From the NCBI RefSeq assembly GCF_028994805.1, contig NZ_JAJQQP010000007.1:205468-269467 (forward strand): 64,000 nt of DNA, in the 5' to 3' direction. The notes under the pieces were generated by a model. That model had not been told where the DNA came from. It ran no database searches and was given only the letters and a program-made list of their open reading frames with translations. Source of the DNA: Promicromonospora iranensis (GTDB lineage: Bacteria; Actinomycetota; Actinomycetes; Actinomycetales; Cellulomonadaceae). Each line of letters opens with the position of its first letter. Position 1 is the stretch's first letter. Shown here one piece after another: positions 8,689-17,106 of this stretch. Both the position numbers and the translations under genes were made by a program.

Positions 8689-9194
8689 CAGGGTTCCTCC
8701 TGTCCTATCCCGCGGACCGCCCGCGCCTCGGCGTCGGCCGTGACACTGAGCGAGCTGATTCCGATCAACGTGAGGAACGTGGTCTCGTAGGTGACCTGGG
8801 TACCCACGCTGACGGCGGCGCCGTTGACGGCGGTCACTCCGCCCTGTACGCCCAGCGCGGCGAGGGTGTCGGCGGCGGCCTGCGTCGCACGTGCCGGGTC
8901 CACCTCCGGCGGCAGCCCCATCTGGGCACGGTCGATCCGGATCTGCTGCGCCGCGGCACGCGCCGCCTGGTCAGCGGCGTACTCGGCCTCGTCCTCGGCC
9001 TGCAGCCGCCCGCCGCCGTCGACCACCAGGCCGATGGCGATGATGAGCGCGGGCACCATGCCCGCCGCGAGGATGTTGACCTCTCCCCGCTCCCGCGTCC
9101 CGCGAGCAGTCCTCGGGACGGTCCTCGAAGCGCCCCTCCGCAACCCCGCCGTCCGCACACGTCGCACCCACATCCGCCCGACCCCCCTGGTCAT
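8688..9194 (-). CDS. TadG-like Flp pilus assembly protein
   Basis: 168 residues from ATG 9194, which overlaps the upstream TadE-like stop by 4 nt (ATGA). The frame is open further upstream, but that sequence is the shadow of the neighbour. A basic N-terminus is followed by GEVNILAAGMVPALIIAIGL, a pseudopilin-like single membrane helix, then QAEDEAEYAADQAARAAAQQ, the hallmark of TadG/TadE proteins with an extracytoplasmic Ala-rich coiled region, and a small C-terminal domain (about 90-168). Minor-pilin or assembly role in the Flp pilus is inferred from family and position. Confidence 0.8.
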   Translation of the reverse strand: MTRGVGRMWVRRVRTAGLRRGASRTVPRTARGTRERGEVNILAAGMVPALIIAIGLVVDGGGRLQAEDEAEYAADQAARAAAQQIRIDRAQMGLPPEVDPARATQAAADTLAALGVQGGVTAVNGAAVSVGTQVTYETTFLTLIGISSLSVTADAEARAVRGIGQEEP

Positions 9195-9682
9195 GACCGC
9201 CCCCGGTAGGCGTCCAGCACGGACGTGCCGGTCGCACTGATGGTCCGCGAGCCGGGCGCGCCCGGCAGGCCGAGATCGCGCAGCGGCACCACGCACTCCA
9301 CCCGCACGGTGATCGTCCCGACCGTCCCGAGCGGCAGGTCGAACGCGTCGGTCGACGGCCGGACCGACGTCGACGCACAGCGCACCCCGGAGTTCGTCAG
9401 GGTCGACGTGGCGGTCGAGGTCGCCTGCACTTCGGCCACGCTCGCCGTCCGGCTGATCGACGCCGCCCGCGCTGCCTCGTTCGCCGCCGACTGCACCACG
9501 CCCTCGGCCAGCACCAGCCGCCCCGCCATCACGAGCAGCAGCCCGATGAGCAGCAGCATCGGAAAGACGACGGCGGTGTTGATGGCGACGTTGCCCTGCT
9601 CGGAACGCCCGGGCAGCTGCTGCCGGGCGGGGACCCGTCCGGGCAGCAGGTACCTGGTCACTCCGCGGCGACCGCTGGTCAT
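9191..9682 (-). CDS. TadE-like minor pilin
   Basis: 163 residues. About 30 basic N-terminal residues precede EQGNVAINTAVVFPMLLLIG, a TadE-type membrane helix, followed by LVLAEGVVQSAANEAARAAS, the conserved post-helix region of TadE/TadF minor pilins. The rest is a small Cys-containing periplasmic-side domain. Overlaps both neighbours by 4 nt, so translation is coupled along the operon. Confidence 0.8.
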   Translation of the reverse strand: MTSGRRGVTRYLLPGRVPARQQLPGRSEQGNVAINTAVVFPMLLLIGLLLVMAGRLVLAEGVVQSAANEAARAASISRTASVAEVQATSTATSTLTNSGVRCASTSVRPSTDAFDLPLGTVGTITVRVECVVPLRDLGLPGAPGSRTISATGTSVLDAYRGRS

Positions 9683-10059
9683 GGCCCCACGGCTCCGGAG
9701 GTGAACCGCTCCACCGGCCCGGTGGCCGACTGCTCGATCCGCAGTCCGCGGAACCCCGGCACGATCGACGGCGCCAGCCCGACCACACGTGCGCTGGCCA
9801 TCTCTTCCCCGCGCGTCACGGACACGTCGACCGACGCGAACGCCTCGCCTCCGCGTGCAAGACGCGACGCCGCCTCCGCATATCCCGAGTCAACGCTGCC
9901 ACCCTCGACGCGCGCGGCCTGGACGGCCCCGTTGGCCACCGACTGGGCGGTGTTCTGCGCGTGGAAGTAGAGCATGCCCTGCACCATCGCGAAGATGAGC
10001 ATCAGGACGATCGGGTACGTCAGTACGGTCTGGAGGGAGGCGGCACCGCGTTCGTCCAT
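9679..10059 (-). CDS. TadE-like minor pilin
   Basis: 126 residues, starting MDERGAASLQTVLTYPIVLM: a short acidic leader joined to a membrane helix with Glu near its start, as in TadE-like pseudopilins. YFHAQNTAQSVANGAVQAAR follows, the typical helix extension. It starts 3 bp after the pilin gene and overlaps the next TadE-like gene by 4 nt. The second of three TadE/G-like proteins in the operon. Confidence 0.8.
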   Translation of the reverse strand: MDERGAASLQTVLTYPIVLMLIFAMVQGMLYFHAQNTAQSVANGAVQAARVEGGSVDSGYAEAASRLARGGEAFASVDVSVTRGEEMASARVVGLAPSIVPGFRGLRIEQSATGPVERFTSGAVGP

Positions 10060-10062
10060 GCT

Positions 10063-10362
10063 CTATCCCCCGCCACCCAGCTGTGCCATGTAGCGGTCGA
10101 CCAGACCCTTGATCGCCGCGCCGAGCGCGATCGCGATGCCGAGGCCGACGACGGACAGCACGACCACCTCGATGGACTCCAGGCCGGCCTCGTCGGGCTC
10201 GCCCGCGCGGCCGGCGGCCAGCCGACGGCGGAGCTCGGCCGACCGCTCGGCAAAGCGGGTGTTCAGGGCGTCGACGCGACCACGCGCCGCAGCCGCGCGC
10301 AAAGAAGCCCGTGCGGCAGCGTGCGACGCTGCCGACCGGCCCTGGCTCAGGTGCTGGTTCAT
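10063..10362 (-). CDS. Flp-type prepilin, probable major pilin
   Basis: 99 residues from ATG 10362, supported by AGGAG about 10 nt upstream; the longer open frame to 10452 overlaps the upstream gene. A long basic leader (about 60 residues) ends in EAG, followed by LESIEVVVLSVVGLGIAIAL. Cleavage after Gly would give a mature pilin with Glu at position +5 and a hydrophobic helix, the type IVb pilin rule. The mature pilin would be only about 36 residues. No prepilin peptidase (TadV/CpaA) is in the window, so it must be encoded elsewhere. Confidence 0.75.
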   Translation of the reverse strand: MNQHLSQGRSAASHAAARASLRAAAARGRVDALNTRFAERSAELRRRLAAGRAGEPDEAGLESIEVVVLSVVGLGIAIALGAAIKGLVDRYMAQLGGGG

Positions 10363-10448
10363 GTTGACTCCTGGGGGTGCTGTCGACTTCAACAAATGGG
10401 TAAGAGGCGGCTCGTGTGACATCCGGGTGCCTCCGGAGGGGGGTCGCA

Positions 10449-11369
10449 TCACGGTGCTGTCTGAAACATAGTGACCCCGATCGGGAAAATAAGCATCAGA
10501 AAGTACACGAAGACGGTCATGGTGCCCGGAACGGTCATACGCACCGTTGCGTCGTGGGCGAGCTGCTGCTCGACGTCGAGCTGGGCGTCACGCATCGCAG
10601 CCGCCTTGGACTGCAGCTGGTCGTGGATCGCCGAACCCTGCGTACCGGCGAGCTCCACGATGGAGGCGACCTCGCCGAGCGCGTCCACCTGCACCTCTTC
10701 ACCGAGCTCCCGGAGCGCCGACCAGGGCGCCTGCCCCTCCCACCGGCTCCGTTCGAGCGCCGCGGCGATGCGTCGGAACGGCCACGACCCGGCCACCTGC
10801 GCCGCGGCGAACGTCGCCTGGGTGGCACCCGCGCCCGAGATGCGCTCGATCGCGAGCAGCTCGAGGTAGGTCGACACCGCACGGGAGAACTCCTGCCGGG
10901 CGCGCTTCGCCTTGGTCCGTGCGTCCAGGTCGGGCAGGAACCAGGCGCCGAGCGCGAACACGAGCGACGCGCCCAGCGGGACCGACACCGGCATGCCCAG
11001 GTTGAGCAGCCCGACGCACAGCCCGAGGAACGGCACCGCGACCAGCGCGATGACCGTGCCGAGCGCCTTCTCGCCGTAGTGGTCGGTGGCGGTCTTGCCG
11101 ATGAGGTCGAGGTCCGCGCGGGTGGGGCCGCCCCGGCCGAGCACCGACACGGGCAGCCGGCGCTGCGCCCATGCGCCGAACACCTGGGTGTACCGCTGGG
11201 TGGCGGTCAGCTCACCGCCGTCGGACACGGTGATGGGCTCCACCTTGTCGACACCGCTCAGGCGGTCCAGCGCGGACTGGAGCCGCGGTGTCGACGGCAG
11301 CAGCTCGCGCACGACGAGGAACAGGCCCAGCCCGGCGACCAGGCCGGTCGCCACTGCCCATGGCCACAT
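10449..11369 (-). CDS. tadC: TadC-like type II/IV secretion membrane platform protein
   Basis: 306 residues with an N-terminal membrane helix (about 3-22), a cytoplasmic linker, two central helices (about 95-145, TVIALVAVPFLGLCVGLLNL), a GspF-type cytoplasmic domain (FSRAVSTYLELLAIERISGAG) and a C-terminal helix (VPGTMTVFVYFLMLIFPIGV). This is the inner-membrane platform expected to sit beside TadB and to be driven by the TadA ATPase. It starts 1 bp after the tadB stop. Confidence 0.85.
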   Translation of the reverse strand: MWPWAVATGLVAGLGLFLVVRELLPSTPRLQSALDRLSGVDKVEPITVSDGGELTATQRYTQVFGAWAQRRLPVSVLGRGGPTRADLDLIGKTATDHYGEKALGTVIALVAVPFLGLCVGLLNLGMPVSVPLGASLVFALGAWFLPDLDARTKAKRARQEFSRAVSTYLELLAIERISGAGATQATFAAAQVAGSWPFRRIAAALERSRWEGQAPWSALRELGEEVQVDALGEVASIVELAGTQGSAIHDQLQSKAAAMRDAQLDVEQQLAHDATVRMTVPGTMTVFVYFLMLIFPIGVTMFQTAP

Positions 11370-11370
11370 G

Positions 11371-12249
11371 TCAGGCCCCCCGCTCGTCGGGAAGGAACCG
11401 CGGGATCGGCTGCCCGAGGCTGATCTTGCGCATCCACAGCAGGCAGACCACGTAGGCGCAGAACAGGACGACCGCCACCACCTGGCCGAGCGGCGAGTCG
11501 TAGCCGCTCAGGTATCCGGACATCGCCGTGGCGGCCAGCACCACGAGCGTCACGATCGTCACCCAGCGCACGGTCGCGCGACCCGTCGAGCGCTCGGTCT
11601 CGATCTCGCGCCGCGCCTTGGCCTGGGCCGACAGGGACTCGGCGAGCTGGCGGAGCGCCGGCGCCACTGCACCCGTGCGGTTGTCCGACTCCAGGATCAT
11701 CGCCGAGGCGATCATGTCCGCCGAGTAGTCGTCCATCTCGTCCGCCCACCGGTAGAGCGCCGGCTTGATGGGCTGGCGCGCCTCCAGGCGCGCCACGAGC
11801 CGGGCGAGCGACGGCCGGACCGACGGCGCGGCGCTGTGCAGGGTGGCCGCGATGGCCTGCTCCAGCCCGACGGCGCCTCCGGACAGCACACCGATCAGCG
11901 ACCGCACCCAGGCGGTCAGGTCGGTGAGCTTCTCCACCTCGTTGGAGTGCGTGGTGGTCCGGAACAGCGCCGGCAGGCCGACGATCAGCACAGGCACGAT
12001 GAGCACGAGCGACCACCAGCCGGTCACCATCCCGACCGCGAGGCCCACCGCCGCACCGACCCCCAGTATCTTGCGCTGCGGGTAGAGCGGTCCGCCCTTG
12101 GTCAGGCCGAACAGCCGCAGCAGCCCGTAGAAGGGCGGCGTGGCGCGGGCGGGCTTGGGCGTCGCCTCGAACTTCTGCGCGCCGACGACGACGAACCACA
12201 GACCGAGGCCCAGGCCCAGGCCGGCCAGCACGGCGATGAGCGTGGTCAT
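11371..12249 (-). CDS. tadB: TadB-like secretion platform protein
   Basis: 292 residues, GspF family. N-terminal membrane helix (LIAVLAGLGLGLGLWFVVVG), paired central helices (VGLAVGMVTGWWSLVLIVPV), a cytoplasmic domain containing LTAWVRSLIGVLSGGAVGLE and the conserved SAPSVRPSLARLVARLE region, and a C-terminal helix pair. ATG overlaps the TadA stop by 4 nt. With TadC it forms the membrane platform for Flp pilus extrusion. Confidence 0.87.
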   Translation of the reverse strand: MTTLIAVLAGLGLGLGLWFVVVGAQKFEATPKPARATPPFYGLLRLFGLTKGGPLYPQRKILGVGAAVGLAVGMVTGWWSLVLIVPVLIVGLPALFRTTTHSNEVEKLTDLTAWVRSLIGVLSGGAVGLEQAIAATLHSAAPSVRPSLARLVARLEARQPIKPALYRWADEMDDYSADMIASAMILESDNRTGAVAPALRQLAESLSAQAKARREIETERSTGRATVRWVTIVTLVVLAATAMSGYLSGYDSPLGQVVAVVLFCAYVVCLLWMRKISLGQPIPRFLPDERGA

Positions 12250-13877
12250 GCGTTCCCCCAGAGCCCTTCCCGGTAGTTCAGGAGGCTCGCGTCGAAGCCC
12301 TCGGCCTCCAGGTCGGCGAGGAACGAGGGCGTCGTCTTCGGCACGGCGCGACCGTTCGGCCCGGGCTCGAAGACGTCGGTGATCGCCACCGGGTTGCCGG
12401 CCTCACCGCGCGTCACCTCGATCACCTGCGAGACGTACCGGTGCCGACGTCCGTCGGCGCCGGAGTCGACCCGGAGGAAGACGATGAGGTCGACCGACTG
12501 CGCCACCTGCCGGTACGCATACGTCTCGGAGAGCGTGGAGTCCTGCACGGCCATGCCGACCAGACGCTCGACGACGTCGCGCGCGCCGTCGGCGTGCACC
12601 GTCGACAGAGAGCCGTTGCCCATCTGCATCGCCTGGAACATGGACACGATCTCGGGCCCGCGCACCTCACCCACGATGACGCGGGAGATGTTGTGCCGCA
12701 GCGACTCGTACACGTTGACGTTCGTGTTGATCTCGCCCACCCGGCGGCCCGAGGTGTTCATCTCGCCCGAGCCCTCGCGCGTGCGCAGGGCCACCACCCG
12801 CTTGTGCTTCTCGGGCTCCAGATGCAGGTAGAGCTCGTAGTCGGTCTCGATGGTGGCGATGGACTCCCAGGGATCCAGGCCCGCACACAGAGCGCGCAAG
12901 AGGGTCGTCTTACCGCTGCCCTGGCCCTGCCCGGAGACGACGATGGACTTGCGCGCCCGCACCGCGGCGTTCAGGAACTCGACCAGGACCATGTCGATGG
13001 TGTTGTTGCGACGCAGCAGCTCGAGGTCCACGGACTGCAGCCGCTGCAGCCGGATGGTGACGCGCGGCCACGGCACCACCCAGCCGACGGCGGCGAGCCG
13101 CACGCGACCGGGCAGGTCCAGGTTGAGGAACGGGTTGGCCCGGGTGAACGACCGCTCGTTCGCGGGGTCGCGCGCCGCGAGGAACTGCAGGAAGTCGATG
13201 AGCTCGGCGTCGGAGTCGGCGATCGGCTCCGCGTACGTGCGGCGGCCGTCGCCCATCAGCATGAGCACGGGCGCCGTGCCCGTGATCTCGATGTTCTCGA
13301 CGTCCGGCGTGTCGATGAGCGGCTGCAGCCGGCCGAGCCGGAACAGCGCGTCGAACAGCGCGCGTGTCACCTCGACCTGGTACTCCGGCGTCCAGTTCCG
13401 CTGCCCGCCGGAGAGCAGGGCGTCGTTGTGGTCGCGCACCACCTGCTGGATGAGCTCCTGGCCCAGCGCCTCGCGCTGCTCCTCGTCCAGCTCACGCGTC
13501 GCGAGCGCCGTGGTCAGCCGCGCGGAGACCTCGCCGCGCAGGCTGTTGACCTGGCGCCAGAACTCGGAGTCACGCAGGCGCGGGTTGCCGGGCTGGCCGT
13601 GATACTCCCGGCCCGCGCGAGCGACCGCCCCGACCCAGGGCGAGGTGCCGTTCCCGGAGGGCGACGCACCACCGTTCGTCGTGGGAGCACCGATGGTGCG
13701 GGAACCGCCGCCGGACTGATCCACGGGCGGGGTCCGGTATAGCGGCGGGGCGTTGCGCTGGTCCGGTCCGGCGCCGCCCCCGCCGGCGCGGGTGCGCTGC
13801 GGCGGCACGGGCGCCTTGTCGTCCGTCTCGTGGAAGATCGGCAGCGAGGACAGGTCCGGGAACTCGGGCGTGCTCAT
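12246..13877 (-). CDS. tadA: TadA/CpaF secretion ATPase
   Basis: 543 residues. A disordered Pro/Gly-rich N-terminus (1-110) precedes the N-terminal domain of the CpaF family and the RecA-like motor. Walker A is SGQGQGSGKTTLLRAL at about 312-327, followed by the Asp box region (IATIETDYELYLHL), the His box STVHADGARDVVERLVG and the conserved RVIVGEVRGPEIVSMFQAMQ (Walker B). It is a hexameric ATPase that powers pilin polymerisation at the inner membrane. Overlaps both neighbours by 4 nt. Confidence 0.93.
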   Translation of the reverse strand: MSTPEFPDLSSLPIFHETDDKAPVPPQRTRAGGGGAGPDQRNAPPLYRTPPVDQSGGGSRTIGAPTTNGGASPSGNGTSPWVGAVARAGREYHGQPGNPRLRDSEFWRQVNSLRGEVSARLTTALATRELDEEQREALGQELIQQVVRDHNDALLSGGQRNWTPEYQVEVTRALFDALFRLGRLQPLIDTPDVENIEITGTAPVLMLMGDGRRTYAEPIADSDAELIDFLQFLAARDPANERSFTRANPFLNLDLPGRVRLAAVGWVVPWPRVTIRLQRLQSVDLELLRRNNTIDMVLVEFLNAAVRARKSIVVSGQGQGSGKTTLLRALCAGLDPWESIATIETDYELYLHLEPEKHKRVVALRTREGSGEMNTSGRRVGEINTNVNVYESLRHNISRVIVGEVRGPEIVSMFQAMQMGNGSLSTVHADGARDVVERLVGMAVQDSTLSETYAYRQVAQSVDLIVFLRVDSGADGRRHRYVSQVIEVTRGEAGNPVAITDVFEPGPNGRAVPKTTPSFLADLEAEGFDASLLNYREGLWGNA

Positions 13878-14773
13878 GCGCGCCCCCCGCCGTCACGCCG
13901 CTGCCCGGCCCGCGGACCGCCGTCCGCGTACTCGGGTGGACGGTGCGGGCCGGACCCGCTGCCGCCGTCGCGGGAACCGGTGGCGAACCGGGCACGCCGC
14001 TTCTCGGTGCGGTCCTGGATGCGCGAGATCACCGGCCCGGCCGAGCGGACGAGCGGCGACGTCGAGTACCGGCGCCCCGCGGGCGACCCCACGGACAGCA
14101 CCTCGGCGTTCACCGGGTCCCAGGCCAGCGATCCCACCGTCGCGAGGCCGAGCGTCCGCGCGATCTCGCCCGCGTCGTACGGCCGGCCGGGCCCGACGGT
14201 GAGGGCGGTGAGGTTGGTGAGCTCGCGCGCCGCGGCGTCGACCACCGAGGTACGGGACTTGACCAGCTCCCGCGTCACCGCGATGTCGGGCAGGCGCGAG
14301 CCGGTGGTGATGAGCACCTGGTCCGCGAGCCGGACGAGCGGCTCGCGGTCCTCGCGGACGACACCGCCGGTACCGAGCCGCCCGAGGTCGACCAGGACGT
14401 CGATGCCGCCGCGCTCCAGCGCGACCAGCTGGTTGGCGAGCGGCCCCCAGAGGTTCGCGACGGCGGGCGCGGTGTGCGGGCTGACGATGCCGGGCAGGAG
14501 CTTCTTGTCCGGATCGTTTCGAACGAGCGGGATGGTCTGCTCCCAGAACGACGCTTCGAGGTCGCCGTGGGAGTGCGCGATCGCGAGCGGCTGCAGGCCG
14601 CGGTCGTGCGGCAGCTGACCACGGAAGTAGCCGGCGAGGATCGACGACCCGGCCAGGTCGGCCTCGACGAGGAGCACGGGCCGGGGCCACTGGAGCGCCA
14701 TCACGAGCGCCGCCGTCGTGGTTCCCGGCGAGCCCTTCGCGTTGGCGAGGGCAATGAGTGCCACCCGGATCAC
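13874..14773 (-). CDS. TadZ/CpaE-like MinD-family protein with altered P-loop
   Basis: 299 residues from GTG 14773 (GTGA overlap with the upstream stop). The N-terminus IRVALIALANAKGSPGTTTA aligns with the MinD/ParA deviant Walker A KGGxGKTT, but the P-loop Lys is Thr (KGSPGTTT) while the signature first Lys is kept. Later VDLGRLGTGG and LVRLADQVLITTGSRLPDIA fit the Walker B and switch regions. TadZ proteins localise Tad machines to a cell pole or site. Loss of the catalytic Lys suggests weak or no ATP hydrolysis. The C-terminal 40 residues are basic and disordered. Confidence 0.8.
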   Translation of the reverse strand: MIRVALIALANAKGSPGTTTAALVMALQWPRPVLLVEADLAGSSILAGYFRGQLPHDRGLQPLAIAHSHGDLEASFWEQTIPLVRNDPDKKLLPGIVSPHTAPAVANLWGPLANQLVALERGGIDVLVDLGRLGTGGVVREDREPLVRLADQVLITTGSRLPDIAVTRELVKSRTSVVDAAARELTNLTALTVGPGRPYDAGEIARTLGLATVGSLAWDPVNAEVLSVGSPAGRRYSTSPLVRSAGPVISRIQDRTEKRRARFATGSRDGGSGSGPHRPPEYADGGPRAGQRRDGGGRA

Positions 14774-15591
14774 CCCGCCCCGACGGCGTCGATCACGAGG
14801 GCCACGCGGCCGGTCGCTGCTCGAGCCGCGAGCGCCGCAGCGTTGGACGAGGGCACCTCGACGTCGATGATCTCCTGGTCGCCGAGGGGCGACGGCTTGC
14901 TGCCCATCACGGTGGCGGCGATGGCGAGCGGTGCCTCGGTGGGCGGTTCGCCGCCGGCTGCCGGCGTCTCGATGACACGGACGGCGTCGCCGGCCTCCAG
15001 GGCTTCCGAGCCGGGCATCTGGTTCGGTGCGAGCGCGATGCCCACGATGGATCGTCCGGCAGCGGGCTGGAGCTCCTCGGTGAAGCTGTCCGTCGTCAGG
15101 AGCTGGCCGTCCTTGAGGTCTGCCGTGGCGACCATGCCCGTGCCAACCACCTTGTCGAAGTCGTCTGCCGAGACCGGGTCGAGCGCGCTCGGCCCGGTGG
15201 GCAGCTCGACGGTCACGATGTTGGTCGGGGTGATCTCCGCGCCGCGCGCGATGGTGCCCTTGATCGCGAGCGCCTGGTAGGTCTCCCCGAGCGAGGTGAC
15301 CAGGTACACGGACGCGAGCACGCTCAGCGCCACGAGCGCGAGGCCCAGGGCGATGAGTGCCGGCCGACGGCGGGCGCGCGTCGGTTTGAGCGGCCCGGGG
15401 GGTGCGGGTCGCTGGACATTCGTCGCTGACCGGGCCTGCTGGTCCTGGGTCGCGACCTTCGTGCTACTGCTCACCGTGCCGTCTCCTCCGAGCCCGTCGG
15501 CGGAGTCCGCCTCGGGTTCCCCCGCTGCGGGACCCATCGAGGTTCCCATTCGTCCGCCTGTGTCCACCGTGCTCCCGCCCGTGCTGGTCAA
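14770..15591 (-). CDS. CpaB/RcpC-like SAF-domain protein
   Basis: 273 residues from TTG 15591, chosen because AGGAGG lies 5 nt upstream. Residues 1-75 are disordered. A membrane helix at about 76-98 (LIALGLALVALSVLASVYLV) is followed by a SAF domain (about 105-175, AIKGTIARGAEITPTNIV) and a C-terminal RcpC-like domain. CpaB proteins help assemble Flp pili on the outer face of the membrane and bind wall polymers via SAF. First gene of the Tad operon. Confidence 0.82.
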   Translation of the reverse strand: MTSTGGSTVDTGGRMGTSMGPAAGEPEADSADGLGGDGTVSSSTKVATQDQQARSATNVQRPAPPGPLKPTRARRRPALIALGLALVALSVLASVYLVTSLGETYQALAIKGTIARGAEITPTNIVTVELPTGPSALDPVSADDFDKVVGTGMVATADLKDGQLLTTDSFTEELQPAAGRSIVGIALAPNQMPGSEALEAGDAVRVIETPAAGGEPPTEAPLAIAATVMGSKPSPLGDQEIIDVEVPSSNAAALAARAATGRVALVIDAVGAG

Positions 15592-16019
15592 GGGCCTCCT
15601 GCGGGTGTCACGCGTGTGTCACCGCAGGCAATCCTCAACTACTCGGGCGGACCCGGCAGGTTGAACGCTAATCAGGGTTCTGTGTGCCCGCTAGGTCAAG
15701 AAGACTTCAAAGTTGTGGAGATGGCTTGAATATTGAGTGACCTTGCAACGATCTGCCACTGACGGCTCGCTACCACACCCGTGGTGTTGACTTGCCAGGT
15801 CAGGCCATGAGAAGAGGGTCCCCCACGACCTGGCGTGCGCCAAGGCCGGCCGGGGTGAACTTGTGTCCGGCGTGGTGCAGGACCTGTGGAGCACCCGCGT
15901 GGTCGCGGGCTCCGGACGGACCGGCACCGGACAGACCGAGAGGGCCCCGCTGGCGGTGGGGCCCTCTCGCGATGACGTGGACTTCGGAAGACTTCAAGGC
16001 TTCACGCACCCCCCAGTGC
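15592..16019. other. Intergenic region upstream of the Tad operon
   Basis: 428 bases. The left part should contain the Tad promoter reading left. The right part contains the terminator of the sigma-like gene (15937-15969). The phrase AAGACTTCAA occurs twice (about 15700 and 15989). I see no credible gene; the short open frames here have no ribosome site or family resemblance. Confidence 0.45.
15937..15969 (-). terminator. Terminator hairpin after sigma-like gene
   Basis: Perfect 12-bp stem (CGAGAGGGCCCC with GGGGCCCTCTCG), 9-nt loop, starting 51 bp downstream of the minus-strand stop at 16020. No T-run, as usual in high-GC actinobacteria. Confidence 0.75.
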
Positions 16020-16916
16020 TCAGCCTGTCGGTCGTCCTCGTCCCTCACCGTCCCGTTCGCCCGGCTGTCCCCCAGACAGACCACCGGACTGAACGGCTTC
16101 CGCCAGCCGTCGCACTGCGCGACTCGCCCGCTGGCGCAAGGCTGCGTGCGAGATGCCCAGCTCGTGGGCCACCCGCCGCTGATAGTTCCCGCGACCCGAG
16201 CCGAGCTCGGCGTACTCCGGGAGATCGGGGTCCGGCGCGTAGAGCCGCGCCAGGAGTGCTGACTCGTCCCGCGTCAGGACTTGTCTGTCGAGGCCCCACG
16301 CGATGACGTCGAGCACCTCGCCCGTGGTGCCGAGCGACATGCTCGCGAGCGAGTAGACCGCGTCCGGACCCGGTTCGGGTGTCGACGGTCGCTCGAGGAC
16401 GGTCAGCGTGTTGGTGTCGGTAGGGATCTCAGCCACCCGCGGCCCGCGGCTCGCCCGGCTGCCGCGTGCGTGCGGGGCCCGGTCGCCGACGACGCGCGTC
16501 AGCGTGTGCCCCTGCAGTCGCATCGCGACCCGGCTGCTGCGGTCGAGGTCGTAGTGGGTGATCGCGTCCCACATCGCGGCGGCCGCCTCCTGCTCGAGGT
16601 CCTGCACGTCCGGGTAGTGCCGGCGAGACCGGCGCACGATGGTGCGGACGGCGGGAAGCATGCACTGGAGCACCGCACGGCCGGCGGCGAAGCTGCCGCC
16701 CGCGTGCTCCACGATGAGCGCGTACAGGACCTCGTCCGCCTCGTCGGGAGCGAGCTGTACCGCTTCGCTCGTACGAAGCCCCGCGATCTGCGGGAACCGC
16801 GTGGCGAGGCGTTCGATCTCGGTCGCGAACGACCGCGTACGGACCAGGTCGGCCCAGTCGTGGTCGAGCTCGCGCATCAGCGTCCCGGCCGCTGGTGCAG
16901 GTGTCCGTGCAGGCAT
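16020..16916 (-). CDS. Sigma-factor-like regulator between Tad and T4SS operons
   Basis: 298 residues from ATG 16916, with GGAGGGGGG about 8 nt upstream; the open frame extends far upstream but only as shadow. A region-2-like helical segment (LPAVRTIVRRSRRHYPDVQD then EQEAAAAMWDAITHYDLDRS) resembles sigma-70 region 2, with a degenerate central region and a C-terminal helix-turn-helix (NYQRRVAHELGISHAALRQR, about 240-280) resembling region 4. It is monocistronic, ended by a hairpin and divergent from the T4SS-like operon. Position suggests it controls one or both export operons; that is inference. Alternative: a non-sigma HTH regulator. Confidence 0.7.
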   Translation of the reverse strand: MPARTPAPAAGTLMRELDHDWADLVRTRSFATEIERLATRFPQIAGLRTSEAVQLAPDEADEVLYALIVEHAGGSFAAGRAVLQCMLPAVRTIVRRSRRHYPDVQDLEQEAAAAMWDAITHYDLDRSSRVAMRLQGHTLTRVVGDRAPHARGSRASRGPRVAEIPTDTNTLTVLERPSTPEPGPDAVYSLASMSLGTTGEVLDVIAWGLDRQVLTRDESALLARLYAPDPDLPEYAELGSGRGNYQRRVAHELGISHAALRQRASRAVRRLAEAVQSGGLSGGQPGERDGEGRGRPTG

Positions 16917-16994
16917 GGCAGTTCCCCCCTCCGTCGGCCCTGAGTCCATCCGGGGGGTGTTGCCCGCCACTGTTGCCCGTTCCATCTGCATGTA

Positions 16995-17010
16995 TGTGAC
17001 CTGCGTCACA
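16995..17010. promoter_or_regulatory. CRP/GlxR-type operator, TGTGA-N6-TCACA
   Basis: TGTGACCTGCGTCACA is a perfect match to both half-sites of the CRP family. It lies between the divergent starts at 16916 and 17107, about 80 and 97 bp from each. Actinobacterial Crp/GlxR proteins bind this pattern and respond to cAMP. The six central bases (CCTGCG) differ from the usual TA-centred core. Confidence 0.65.
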
Positions 17011-17106
17011 GTTGGCCAAAACCCGGGGATCACCGATGTCACACGAACTGCCGACCTGCCATTTGTGCTCAGCAGACACAGGAGACGGAGAAACGGGAGA
17101 GGCGAG

